Shown in pieces: positions 44,801 to 52,477 of a DNA stretch of 64,000 bases. The translations under genes and the position numbers were made by a program. The stretch comes from Chloroflexi bacterium HGW-Chloroflexi-10 (GTDB lineage: Bacteria > Chloroflexota > Anaerolineae > Anaerolineales > Anaerolineaceae). The stretch covers positions 62,001-126,000 of the forward strand of contig PHBZ01000005.1 of the NCBI GenBank assembly GCA_002840755.1. Reading direction: 5' to 3'. The notes under the pieces are model-generated. The model did not search any database. It was not told the DNA's origin and worked only from the letters and a program-made list of their open reading frames with translations. Numbering within the stretch: position 1 is the stretch's first letter; each line of letters opens with the position of its first letter.

Positions 44801-44999
44801 TATCCTTGAAAGCTCGCGCCAATACATGGTGAACACCTGGACGGCCATTGGCGGTTGGCGGACCTTCATAAAATACGTATTCCGGTCCTCCACGGCGTTC
44901 CTGGAGAGTTTTTTGAAAAATATCTTCATCTTTCCAGAATTGTAAAATTTCTTCCTCACTCTGGTTGACATTCAATTTCGGCGTTACAGGTTTGAACAT
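41844..44999 (-). CDS. ileS: Isoleucyl-tRNA synthetase, IleRS2-like with GxHH signature
   Basis: 1051 residues, class I. After PPTANGRP the HIGH signature position reads Gly55-Val-His-His58 instead of His-x-Gly-His. The KMSKS loop is [15 protein letters not shown]. The editing domain ([20 protein letters not shown]) and a long C-terminal region are present. [24 protein letters not shown] matches the eukaryote-like IleRS2 branch. GxHH forms of IleRS2 are known to confer very high mupirocin resistance. ATG 44999 has GGAGG six bases upstream. Expression is under a T-box leader. Confidence 0.96.
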   Translation of the reverse strand: [1051 protein letters not shown]

Positions 45000-45014
45000 T
45001 CTGCCTCCTGGTTT

Positions 45015-45300
45015 TAAATAAAAAATCCCGTCCACAATTCAGGGACGGGAAGGATTCCCGCGGTACCACCCTGCTTCTCACCAAGAAAAGCGAGCACTTA
45101 ATCGGATGCATCGTCGTGTCAACGAGAGATCCGCGCCTTGCTAACGATTGGCGAAACCGTCTCACTTACTGACAGTGATGCACTGCGTTCAGATTGAAAC
45201 TCCGGAAGGATTTTCCACATTTTGATCTGACCCGGCTTACACCATTTCCAGGCTCGCTGACAGTCTCAAAACTGCGTACTCGTTTCCATCACAGCTTTTT
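45015..45300 (-). ncRNA. T-box leader (isoleucine) of ileS
   Basis: The T-box sequence AGGGTGGTACCGCGGG lies at 45072-45057 on the minus strand. It is followed by a terminator: CCCGTCC (45049-45043) pairs with GGACGGG (45033-45027), then six T residues. Upstream, Stem I elements (GATGGAAACGAGTA near 45290-45275) are present, and the specifier is probably ATC (Ile) at 45226-45224. Uncharged tRNA(Ile) pairing with the UGGN of the T-box would favour antitermination and ileS expression. Confidence 0.92.
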
Positions 45301-45313
45301 TGAATTGAACAGA

Positions 45314-45342
45314 ATCATACCAGAATAGGAGAAAAAAATCAA
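45314..45342 (-). promoter_or_regulatory. ileS promoter
   Basis: On the minus strand TTGATT (45342-45337) and TATGAT (45319-45314) are 17 bases apart. The start site near 45307 lies just before the T-box Stem I. The -35 box is inside the loop and arm of the inverted repeat at 45323-45362. Confidence 0.6.
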
Positions 45343-45362
45343 TTCGCTTTTTTCTCCTATTC
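45323..45362. repeat. Perfect 15-bp inverted repeat overlapping the ileS promoter
   Basis: GAATAGGAGAAAAAA (45323-45337) pairs perfectly with TTTTTTCTCCTATTC (45348-45362) around a ten-base loop. It lies 83 bases after the stop of the upstream gene and can act as its terminator, though the T-run is inside the stem. It overlaps the ileS promoter, so it may also bind a regulator. Confidence 0.7.
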
Positions 45363-45444
45363 TTTGATTTCATTTCTTAATTCCGTTTTTTTGAATGTGT
45401 GTTCCGCGTTTTGTGCTCAACACGGTGCATTTCTTTATTCTTAC

Positions 45445-46143
45445 TTACAGCGGATGTTTCAGAAAAAATTCATGCGGTACAACTAAACGGGCAAGTTCCA
45501 CTTTTACTTTTACTAATTCGCGTTCATTAGCCCGTTCAAAAATTTTATGCAATTCGGTTAACTTACGAATCTGCTCGCCGGAAGGTTCGGTGGTAAACAG
45601 AGCCATGGTGGTGGAAAAATACCCTGGCATAAAGGTTAGCCACTGACCATCGCTAATCTCTGTTGAACGCATTCCTGCCCCAAACGTCTCTTTCGTGACT
45701 GCTTGATAGGCATGCAATATGGGCAAAAACATAGCCGGATCCAATCCAAAACGACCTAAAGTTCGTAATGGCATCCCGGAGATATTACTGTATATTGAAA
45801 AACCCAATAATTGAGCCTTCAGACGGCGACGGATTATTACAGATTTTCCCTCATTGATTACATCGCGCCAGTGGGCAGAATCCGGATTCTGCGAAATATA
45901 TTTCTCAAGGCGGGTGGTTTCAGCCTGGTAAAATGCGTATAACTCCTGAAATTGCTTGCGATTAATGCCTCCCTTTGCAAACCTGCTGGCCAATGAATCC
46001 ATTTTCGTTTCCAGCTTTTGCAGATATTCTTCAGCATCACGCTGGTTATTTACGACAGGAGGCGGTTCTTTGAGTAATACTGCCGCCTGAGGATCTTTCT
46101 TTTTGAAAGAGAAAAACAATACCAATTGATCTATGAATGACAT
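45445..46143 (-). CDS. Protein of unknown function
   Basis: 232 residues, unrecognised. The first ~30 residues hold a short hydrophobic stretch and a Lys-rich run (FFSFKKKDPQ). Residues ~35-85 are likely a coiled coil. The rest looks globular (LRTLGRFGLDPAMFLPILHA, TFMPGYFSTTMALFTTEPSG) and ends in a charged helix. No signal peptide or known motif. It stands alone between the deoA-type terminator and the ileS promoter. Possibly a lineage-specific cytoplasmic protein. Confidence 0.7.
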   Translation of the reverse strand: MSFIDQLVLFFSFKKKDPQAAVLLKEPPPVVNNQRDAEEYLQKLETKMDSLASRFAKGGINRKQFQELYAFYQAETTRLEKYISQNPDSAHWRDVINEGKSVIIRRRLKAQLLGFSIYSNISGMPLRTLGRFGLDPAMFLPILHAYQAVTKETFGAGMRSTEISDGQWLTFMPGYFSTTMALFTTEPSGEQIRKLTELHKIFERANERELVKVKVELARLVVPHEFFLKHPL

Positions 46144-46209
46144 AGGTTCTTTCGCCGAAAAATAAGATTCAGAATTTTTTTTTGGATGAATTGACTAAGT
46201 ATAACAAAA

Positions 46210-46240
46210 AAACGCTTCAACTCAATCGCTTGAAGCGTTT
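46210..46240 (-). terminator. Terminator after the pyrimidine phosphorylase gene
   Basis: AAACGCTTCAA (46210-46220) pairs perfectly with TTGAAGCGTTT (46230-46240), loop nine bases. On the minus strand the stem is followed by a T-run. It lies 24 bases after the stop codon. Confidence 0.85.
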
Positions 46241-46263
46241 AATTTTCGTAAAAAACGAATACC

Positions 46264-47568
46264 CTATTCTACAATTTCATAAAAGAGTGGTAATGGTTCG
46301 CAAAACTCGTCTTGAATAATATGCGCCTGTTTAATCCTGCGTTTTGCCACTAATAATTTATCCATGGCATTGGCATGCACCGTAAATAAAGGTTCACCGG
46401 CAACAACAAATTCTCCGACTTTATGATGAATAAGTACACCTACAGAATAATCTATGGGATCACCTTTTTTTATACGTCCTGCACCCAGGTCTACGGAAGT
46501 TTCACCAATTTCACGGGCATTGACTTCCTTAAGGTATCCGGAAGTAGTTGCAACAACTGTTTCAATAAATGGGGCTTTTGGCAGTAAATCAGGGTTATCA
46601 ATCGTACGCACATCACCACCCTGTGCGATCACCAACTTACGGAATGTTTCCCAGGCTTTACCATTCTTCAATACTGTTTCCACCATCTCACGGCCTTGTG
46701 CCAGATTTTTAGCGCCTTTTCCTAAAACAACCAGATAGGCGGCAGCGGCCAGACAATGTTCTACAAAATCTCCGGGGCCACCACCGTGCAGTGTATCGAT
46801 CGCTTCCAGCAACTCAAGTGAATTGCCAACAGCGTTACCCAACGGCTGATTCATATCGGACAACATACAAACGGCTTTCCGGCCACTCAATGCAGCAATT
46901 GAAACCATCAAACGTGCCAACTGACGGGCTTCTTCAAGTGTGGTCATAAACGCACCCACGCCAACTTTTACATCCAAAACCATGGCCTGTGCGCCCCCAG
47001 CAATTTTTTTACTCATGATTGATGAGGCAATTAAAGGCATGGAAGGAACAGTGCCCGTGACATCGCGTAAAGCATACATTTTGCCATCTGCCGGGGCAAG
47101 ATCTGTGCTTTGACCGCTCAACACAATTCCTATTTCTTTCAACTGGCGAATGAATTCGGCACGGCTTAAATCCACCCGGTAGCCCGGTATGGATTCCATC
47201 TTATCCAGAGTACCGCCGCTGAATCCCAACCCCCGTCCGGACATCTTACCAAACGGCAAACCACAGGCAGCTACTAAAGGCTCCACAACCAGAGTGGTTT
47301 TATCTCCCACACCTCCGGTCGAATGCTTATCCAGGCAAACTTCTACAACCTGAGAAAGGTCCATGGTCTCACCTGAATAAGCCATGGCGATAGTCAAATC
47401 GGTTGTTTCCCGGTCCGACATTCCGTTGAGTAACACTGCCATTGCCCAGGCAGAAGCCTGGTAATCCGGTATTACGCCTTTGACAAATCCCTGAACAAAG
47501 AATTCGATTTCTTCTTTACTCAGTTCTTTGTGTTCGCGTTTTTTGATTATGATATCGACTGCTTTCAT
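46264..47568 (-). CDS. pdp: Pyrimidine-nucleoside phosphorylase
   Basis: 434 residues, thymidine/pyrimidine phosphorylase family. It splits uridine and thymidine to base and (deoxy)ribose 1-phosphate. DKHSTGGVGDKTTLVVEPLV is the phosphate-binding signature; KMSGRGLGFSGGTLDKMESI is the base-binding region, and a C-terminal PYNP domain (VLIHHKVGEFVVAGEPLF) is present. The length fits Gram-positive Pdp. Start ATG 47568 has GGAG eight bases upstream. It is flanked by terminators on both sides, so it is probably transcribed alone. Confidence 0.95.
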   Translation of the reverse strand: MKAVDIIIKKREHKELSKEEIEFFVQGFVKGVIPDYQASAWAMAVLLNGMSDRETTDLTIAMAYSGETMDLSQVVEVCLDKHSTGGVGDKTTLVVEPLVAACGLPFGKMSGRGLGFSGGTLDKMESIPGYRVDLSRAEFIRQLKEIGIVLSGQSTDLAPADGKMYALRDVTGTVPSMPLIASSIMSKKIAGGAQAMVLDVKVGVGAFMTTLEEARQLARLMVSIAALSGRKAVCMLSDMNQPLGNAVGNSLELLEAIDTLHGGGPGDFVEHCLAAAAYLVVLGKGAKNLAQGREMVETVLKNGKAWETFRKLVIAQGGDVRTIDNPDLLPKAPFIETVVATTSGYLKEVNAREIGETSVDLGAGRIKKGDPIDYSVGVLIHHKVGEFVVAGEPLFTVHANAMDKLLVAKRRIKQAHIIQDEFCEPLPLFYEIVE

Positions 47569-47605
47569 CCCATTCACTCCCAATGCGTCCCCCAAAGCGA
47601 AAAGA

Positions 47606-47640
47606 AACAGGGATATCAAGCAGATGCTGATATCCCTGTT
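47606..47640 (-). terminator. Terminator after jag
   Basis: AACAGGGATATCA (47606-47618) pairs perfectly with TGATATCCCTGTT (47628-47640). On the minus strand TTTCTTTT follows. It lies eight bases beyond the jag stop codon and closes the rpmH-to-jag operon. Confidence 0.85.
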
Positions 47641-47647
47641 CGTGCTT

Positions 47648-48469
47648 TTACTTCTGTTTTTTTAGATAAATTGTAACTTTGCGGTTCGGTTCTTCGCCAG
47701 CACTTTCGGTGGCAACCATTTCATGATCTCGCAATTCCAAATGAATGACACGGCGTTCATTGGCTGGCATAGGTTCCAAATTCTGCCGTCGTCCGGTATG
47801 AATAACCTGTTCAGCCATGCGCCGCGCCAAAACACGCAATTGGCGCTCACGTCGTTCTCGGTAACCCTGAACATCAATCATCAAAGGCACCCACTCACCA
47901 TATTCTTTGGCTACAATCAGGCTGCTGATATATTGAATGGCGTTCAACGTCTCGCTTCGGCGGCCGATCAGGATACTTAAATCCCGACCCTGAATCTCAA
48001 CTGTCACCATGTGCTGGTCATGCTCATCCACCGGAGCTAAAAATTTTGCATCCACCTGGGCTTGAATATGCATTTTTTCCAGTAATTCACTGACCACCTT
48101 CTTAGCGATCTGTAAAACTTTATCCTGTTCAAGTGCATTCGGTGTATCTTTGGTAACAACCACTTTTTCAGGAGCAACTGCTGCTGGTTTGGACGCAACA
48201 GTTTTTTCAGGCTTAGCTGCAGCAGGTTTAGCAGCAACCGGTTTCTCTGTTACAGTGGTTTTTGCCGGTTTGGGGGTAGGTTCAACATTTTTTATAGATA
48301 ACCGAACCCGTGCATGGCGGCTTCCTAGACCGAATAAGCCTTTGCTGCCAGCGTCCAAAATTTCCACATCCAACATTTCTTTTGGAAGTCCTAATTGCTG
48401 GGCACCTTGTTCAATCGCTTCTTCTACTGATACTGCAATAAATTCCTGAGTGATCTTTTCCTGAGCCAT
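47648..48469 (-). CDS. jag: RNA-binding protein Jag (KhpB/EloR)
   Basis: 273 residues. The N-terminal Jag_N domain (~1-55: VSVEEAIEQGAQQLGLPKEM, LFGLGSRHARVRL) is followed by an Ala/Lys/Pro-rich linker (~60-110), then a KH domain with GxxG as LIGRRSETLNAIQYI and a C-terminal R3H domain (NERRVIHLELRDH). It binds RNA and influences cell elongation in Gram-positive bacteria, often with KhpA. It is the last gene after yidC, in the usual order. Confidence 0.95.
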   Translation of the reverse strand: MAQEKITQEFIAVSVEEAIEQGAQQLGLPKEMLDVEILDAGSKGLFGLGSRHARVRLSIKNVEPTPKPAKTTVTEKPVAAKPAAAKPEKTVASKPAAVAPEKVVVTKDTPNALEQDKVLQIAKKVVSELLEKMHIQAQVDAKFLAPVDEHDQHMVTVEIQGRDLSILIGRRSETLNAIQYISSLIVAKEYGEWVPLMIDVQGYRERRERQLRVLARRMAEQVIHTGRRQNLEPMPANERRVIHLELRDHEMVATESAGEEPNRKVTIYLKKQK

Positions 48470-48487
48470 TTTTCTCTCTCCAGAATT

Positions 48488-49276
48488 CTATTTCTTCTTT
48501 TTTAATTCCGGCTGTTTTCTACCCGGTATTACATTACTCCAGTTGACCTTGCCCAGCATAGCGTATTGCAATATACCTGCCAGGTTCGATACCAGGAAGT
48601 ACAATGAAAGGCCGGAAGCCAGGGTTAAAGCCAGATAGCCCATAAAGAAGGGCATATACAGGCTCATCATGTTGTTCATCATCGCCGTCTGATCCTTAGG
48701 ATTTGCGGAAGGTGTCTGGATCAACTTGGATTGTACATAAGTTGAAATCACCACCAAAATTGCCAAAATCGGTATAGGAAAGGGCAGGAAGGGTACATTT
48801 AATAGATCCGGTCGTCCAAGATCCATCCACAAAAAAGTGTTATTCAATGGAATCAACGTGGACACATTGAGTATTTGTGGATACACATGACGGGCCAGAT
48901 TAAGCACCTCCACCGGTGTAGAGGCCAACGCGGCGATCACGCTTTGATACAGCGCAATAATAATTGGAAACTGGATCAGTGTAGGTAAACAAGATGCAAA
49001 GGGGCTGATCCCTTTTTCCTTGTAATACTTCATCTGTTCTTGAGCCAGTTTTTCTTTTTCATTCTTATATTTTTCTTGAATTTTCTTCCAATCTTCATCC
49101 TGCTGCATTTCCTGCATACCCTGTGCGCCTTTAATCTGTTTCACCATCAAAGGATGGGTCACCAGGCGGATCAGGATCGTAAAGAGAATAATGGCAATAC
49201 CAAAGTTCTTGCCTAAATATTCATAAATGACTAACAGGACGTTGATGAAAGGTGTAATGATTATGGCATCCCACAT
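48488..49276 (-). CDS. yidC: Membrane protein insertase YidC/Oxa1
   Basis: 262 residues of the short, Gram-positive-like type. There is no large periplasmic domain and no lipobox. AIILFTILIRLVTHPLMVKQ is the first core helix with the hydrophilic-groove Arg; FASCLPTLIQFPIIIALYQS and GYLALTLASGLSLYFLVSNL are later helices. It inserts membrane proteins alone or with SecYEG. The C-terminus is basic and can bind ribosomes. It sits between the propeller lipoprotein and jag. Confidence 0.95.
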   Translation of the reverse strand: MWDAIIITPFINVLLVIYEYLGKNFGIAIILFTILIRLVTHPLMVKQIKGAQGMQEMQQDEDWKKIQEKYKNEKEKLAQEQMKYYKEKGISPFASCLPTLIQFPIIIALYQSVIAALASTPVEVLNLARHVYPQILNVSTLIPLNNTFLWMDLGRPDLLNVPFLPFPIPILAILVVISTYVQSKLIQTPSANPKDQTAMMNNMMSLYMPFFMGYLALTLASGLSLYFLVSNLAGILQYAMLGKVNWSNVIPGRKQPELKKKK

Positions 49277-49291
49277 CTTATTTACCTGCCT

Positions 49292-50350
49292 TTATTTGCT
49301 CGGTTTGTATGACCATACTTCGTTCCCATCAAATGTATAGGACTTCAGTAAGTTTTCGCCTTGAACAATACCCAATACCAGCATACTGTCGACGAGTACC
49401 GGTCCGGTATACAATTTTCCATCAGTGCTGCGAGTCCAGAGTAGTTCGCCATTAAAATCCAGGCCAACCAATTTTCCATTCTCACCGGCAAAGACAACGC
49501 CATCTGGCATGATAGCTGCCGCACCTGAGACCATTTCTCCCAGGTTGTAATTCCATTTTTCTTTACCATCTTCTGCAGAAACTGCCGAGACTTTTCCTTC
49601 GTGGTCACCATAATAAACAATACCGTCTTTAATCACCGGTTGGGACCATAAATTCTGGGAAGTAGGATTGCGCCACACGACACTACCATTTGTTTTATTC
49701 ACTGCCACAACTTCATTTGCCAGCGTAGCGACAAATAACGTACCATTTTCCATACTTGGGCTGTATACAATAGCACCGCCCAGGTCGGTCTCCCAAATCA
49801 TTTCACCAGTTTTTAGGTTAAGTGCATATAGAAAATGATCCATGGATGCCAGATAAACGGTTTCGCCATCAACGACCGGAGCGGACCAGAGCGCCTGCTT
49901 GGCCTTGAATGTCCAAACCAGATTACCGCTGAAATCAAGGGCATACAGATTGTAATCTGCGTTGGGAGCAAGAATTAGATCTCCTCCAACAGCAGCAGCG
50001 CCAATGTATCGATTGGCAGCACCGGTAAATTCCCAGTTCAGAACACCACTGGCTGGGTTTATGCTATAAAAAGTGTTCACATAATCACCGACCAATATCT
50101 GATTATCGGTTACCAGCGGCCGGGCAAAAAATGTTTTGGCACCTTCGGCTTTGCTTGGGAATCGCCAATTCTCCGTACCATCTTTTACGCGCAATGAATA
50201 TACATAACTGGCATGGGAGACATAGGAGTTTTCTCCATCTCCGTTGATACCAGGCCAACTACTGGCCTGCAAAGCTCCTCCCGTACAGGAAGAGAGTACA
50301 AACGCCAGCATCAGGAATAGTGAAATTACTAAAATTCTTTTCGTCTTCAT
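49292..50350 (-). CDS. PQQ-like beta-propeller lipoprotein (BamB-like)
   Basis: 352 residues. The signal peptide ends in the lipobox LSSC (Cys22). The rest consists of about seven to eight repeated beta-propeller blades with the recurrent pattern of a Trp/Ala-rich strand (DGTENWRFPS, SGVLNWEFTG, TGEMIWETDL, NGSVVWRNPT, DGKEKWNYNL, NGELLWTRST). No catalytic residues are apparent. It may act as a scaffold outside the membrane. Its insertion between yidD and yidC suggests a role in membrane-protein insertion or folding, by analogy to BamB, but this is inference. Confidence 0.88.
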   Translation of the reverse strand: MKTKRILVISLFLMLAFVLSSCTGGALQASSWPGINGDGENSYVSHASYVYSLRVKDGTENWRFPSKAEGAKTFFARPLVTDNQILVGDYVNTFYSINPASGVLNWEFTGAANRYIGAAAVGGDLILAPNADYNLYALDFSGNLVWTFKAKQALWSAPVVDGETVYLASMDHFLYALNLKTGEMIWETDLGGAIVYSPSMENGTLFVATLANEVVAVNKTNGSVVWRNPTSQNLWSQPVIKDGIVYYGDHEGKVSAVSAEDGKEKWNYNLGEMVSGAAAIMPDGVVFAGENGKLVGLDFNGELLWTRSTDGKLYTGPVLVDSMLVLGIVQGENLLKSYTFDGNEVWSYKPSK

Positions 50351-50394
50351 TGATCCCGTCTTAGTTTATTAAATACAAAAAGGGAACCTGTTTT

Positions 50395-50688
50395 TTAAGG
50401 GACAGGATCGTATCCACCAGGGTTAAAAGGGTTACAACGCAATACCCGCCAAACCGCCATAAAAAAACCCTTAAAGGCACCATGCCTGTAGATTGCCTGG
50501 TAACCATAATGCGAACAACTCGGGTAAAAACGGCATGTATTGGGCGGTAAAGTAGGCGAAATGATCTTTTGGTACATTCGAATGAACAGCAACAAAATCC
50601 AACGCGGTATATTACCCAGTGTTAAGGGTAATGTTTTCAGTGAGGGCTCATTGGGATACTCGTGCAGATGGTCCATCTTGCAGTACAC
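50395..50688 (-). CDS. yidD: Membrane protein insertion efficiency factor YidD
   Basis: 97 residues. [35 protein letters not shown] and [18 protein letters not shown] are the whole conserved core, including the three family cysteines. It helps YidC-dependent insertion. The start may be GTG 50688 or ATG 50676; both overlap the end of rnpA. Located between rnpA and the propeller gene. Confidence 0.93.
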   Translation of the reverse strand: MYCKMDHLHEYPNEPSLKTLPLTLGNIPRWILLLFIRMYQKIISPTLPPNTCRFYPSCSHYGYQAIYRHGAFKGFFMAVWRVLRCNPFNPGGYDPVP

Positions 50689-51028
50689 TTTCTTCCCGAT
50701 ATAATCCCGCGCGTTTCAGCATTTGGATTTCGGTCTTAATCAATTCTTCGTAACTTGCTGTGACAATTGACTTTCTAGCCAGAAACACCAAATCCCAACC
50801 AGGTTGAATATGATTAATCATAGCGCTCAAACTGGCTCGCATCCGGCGTTTCACACGATTTCGTGTTACAGCATTTCCTACTACCTTACCCACAGAAATC
50901 CCGATCCGAATTGTATTTTCAGGGTTCTGGTCAACGATTAAGATTAAAAGCGGGTGTGCAAAGGATTTTCCTTGCTGCCGCACCCGCTGAAAATCAATCG
51001 TTCGGGTTAAACGAAACTTGCGTTTCAC
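50648..51028 (-). CDS. rnpA: Ribonuclease P protein component
   Basis: 126 residues, starting at GTG. The RNR signature is [35 protein letters not shown] and [12 protein letters not shown] are further blocks. It assists the RNase P RNA in 5-prime tRNA maturation. It lies 63 bases after rpmH and overlaps yidD by 41 bases, an unusually large but common overlap in this cluster. Confidence 0.95.
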   Translation of the reverse strand: MKRKFRLTRTIDFQRVRQQGKSFAHPLLILIVDQNPENTIRIGISVGKVVGNAVTRNRVKRRMRASLSAMINHIQPGWDLVFLARKSIVTASYEELIKTEIQMLKRAGLYREESVLQDGPSARVSQ

Positions 51029-51091
51029 TCATTAACCTGTCCGCAGATACGTTCCATGACAGGTTCCCAACAAACCAAGAAACTGCCGGTG

Positions 51092-51259
51092 TTACCAGCT
51101 GATTTTCTTGACATGTGGGTGCTTCACGGCTAAAGATAATCGTCCGCGAAGACGGCGGCGTTTGAGAACACTCAGACCACCTTTGGTAGCCAGGCGTGCC
51201 CGAAAGCCATGCACACGAATGCGATGTTTTTTCTTCGGTTGGTATGTCCTCTTGGGCAT
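51092..51259 (-). CDS. rpmH: 50S ribosomal protein L34
   Basis: 55 residues: it begins [20 protein letters not shown], followed by [19 protein letters not shown] and a C-terminal HPHVKKISW. The pattern matches L34, with a slightly longer C-terminus than the ~45 residues of Escherichia coli. RBS-like AAAGGAAA precedes the ATG. It heads the rpmH-rnpA-yidD-(propeller)-yidC-jag operon under its own promoter. The usual neighbour dnaA is absent. Confidence 0.96.
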   Translation of the reverse strand: MPKRTYQPKKKHRIRVHGFRARLATKGGLSVLKRRRLRGRLSLAVKHPHVKKISW

Positions 51260-51314
51260 AACAGTTTCCTTTCAAATAAAATTTTCTTGTTTCCGGATAA
51301 ACCGACAAGCGGTT

Positions 51315-51343
51315 ATTATAACGCAACGAAGCATTGTGGTCAA
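51315..51343 (-). promoter_or_regulatory. rpmH promoter
   Basis: On the minus strand TTGACC (51343-51338) and TATAAT (51320-51315) are 17 bases apart. The leader to the rpmH ATG would be about 50 bases. Confidence 0.7.
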
Positions 51344-51481
51344 ACCCGGTTTTCTTAGATCCTGGTCCTATACAGCGGTATCGTTGAGAGAATACTCTAC
51401 GTTATAATCCAATCAGATACCTGAATTGTACCAGACCTTTTTCATCGAACTGGTATCGCATTTCGAAATTTGGAGGTTAGC

Positions 51482-52444
51482 ATGACACTCACTCCCCATA
51501 TTCACACCAAAGTTGCCATAGTTGGTATTGGAAATGTCGGTGCCACCTTGGCATACGGATTAATGCTTTCGGGTCTCTCTACCGAGATTGTTTTAATTGA
51601 CAACAATTACAAAAAAGCCGAAGGTGAAGCGATGGATCTGACACATGCCGTGCCTTTAGCTACATCTACTTCCACGCGAATCTGGGCCGGCACCTATGAA
51701 GACACCAAAGATGCAGCCATTACGGTGGTTACAGCCGGGGCTGCTCAGAGACCGGGTGAAACCCGGTTGGACCTGGCGCAACGCAATGCCGATATTTTTA
51801 AATCTATCATCCCTGAAATTGTCAAATACAATCCGAATGGATTAATCCTGATTGCCACCAATCCGGTGGATGTGCTTACCTATGCTGCTATTAAGATCTC
51901 TGGCTTTCCGGCAAACCGGGTTTTTGGATCCGGTACCATCCTGGACACAGCCCGTTTCCGCTACCTGCTCAGCAAACGCTTCGATGTGGACCCGCGCAGC
52001 GTGCATGCTTACATTATTGGCGAACACGGCGACAGCGAAGTGCCTGTCTGGTCTCTGGCCAATATTGCCGGAATGCACTTGAATGATTATTGTGAAGTCA
52101 ATCAAATGGGTTGTACCCCGGATGACCTGGATGATATTTTCCAGCAAACCCGTGATGCCGCATATCATATCATTGAACGCAAAGGGGCCACTTATTACGC
52201 TATCGGTGTGGGATTAGTGCGCATTCTGGAAGCTATTTTGCGCGATCAAAGTACGGTTCTATCGATCTCAAGCCTGATGAATAATTACTACGGTTTGAAT
52301 GATGTCTGTTTTTCCTTACCCACCGTAATCGATCGCGGAGGTGTGGAACGGGTAGTCCACTTGAAACTTGATCAGGATGAACAAACAGGTTTAATCAATT
52401 CGGCTAATGTATTACAGGACACCATCCGGAAGTTAAAACTCTAA
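51482..52444 (+). CDS. ldh: L-lactate dehydrogenase
   Basis: 320 residues. The NAD-binding motif is VAIVGIGNVGATLAYGLM with the Asp of LIDNN. QRPGETRLDLAQRN holds the Gln-Arg substrate loop that favours lactate over malate, and IIGEHGDSEVPVWS the catalytic His. It reduces pyruvate to L-lactate, consistent with a fermentative organism. ATG 51482 has GGAGG five bases upstream; an in-frame TTG at 51470 is inside that site. Divergent from rpmH, convergent with the GH13 gene. Confidence 0.93.
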   Translation: MTLTPHIHTKVAIVGIGNVGATLAYGLMLSGLSTEIVLIDNNYKKAEGEAMDLTHAVPLATSTSTRIWAGTYEDTKDAAITVVTAGAAQRPGETRLDLAQRNADIFKSIIPEIVKYNPNGLILIATNPVDVLTYAAIKISGFPANRVFGSGTILDTARFRYLLSKRFDVDPRSVHAYIIGEHGDSEVPVWSLANIAGMHLNDYCEVNQMGCTPDDLDDIFQQTRDAAYHIIERKGATYYAIGVGLVRILEAILRDQSTVLSISSLMNNYYGLNDVCFSLPTVIDRGGVERVVHLKLDQDEQTGLINSANVLQDTIRKLKL

Positions 52445-52477
52445 CTGCCACGCAGCAGAACCATCCATGCAGAAAAA

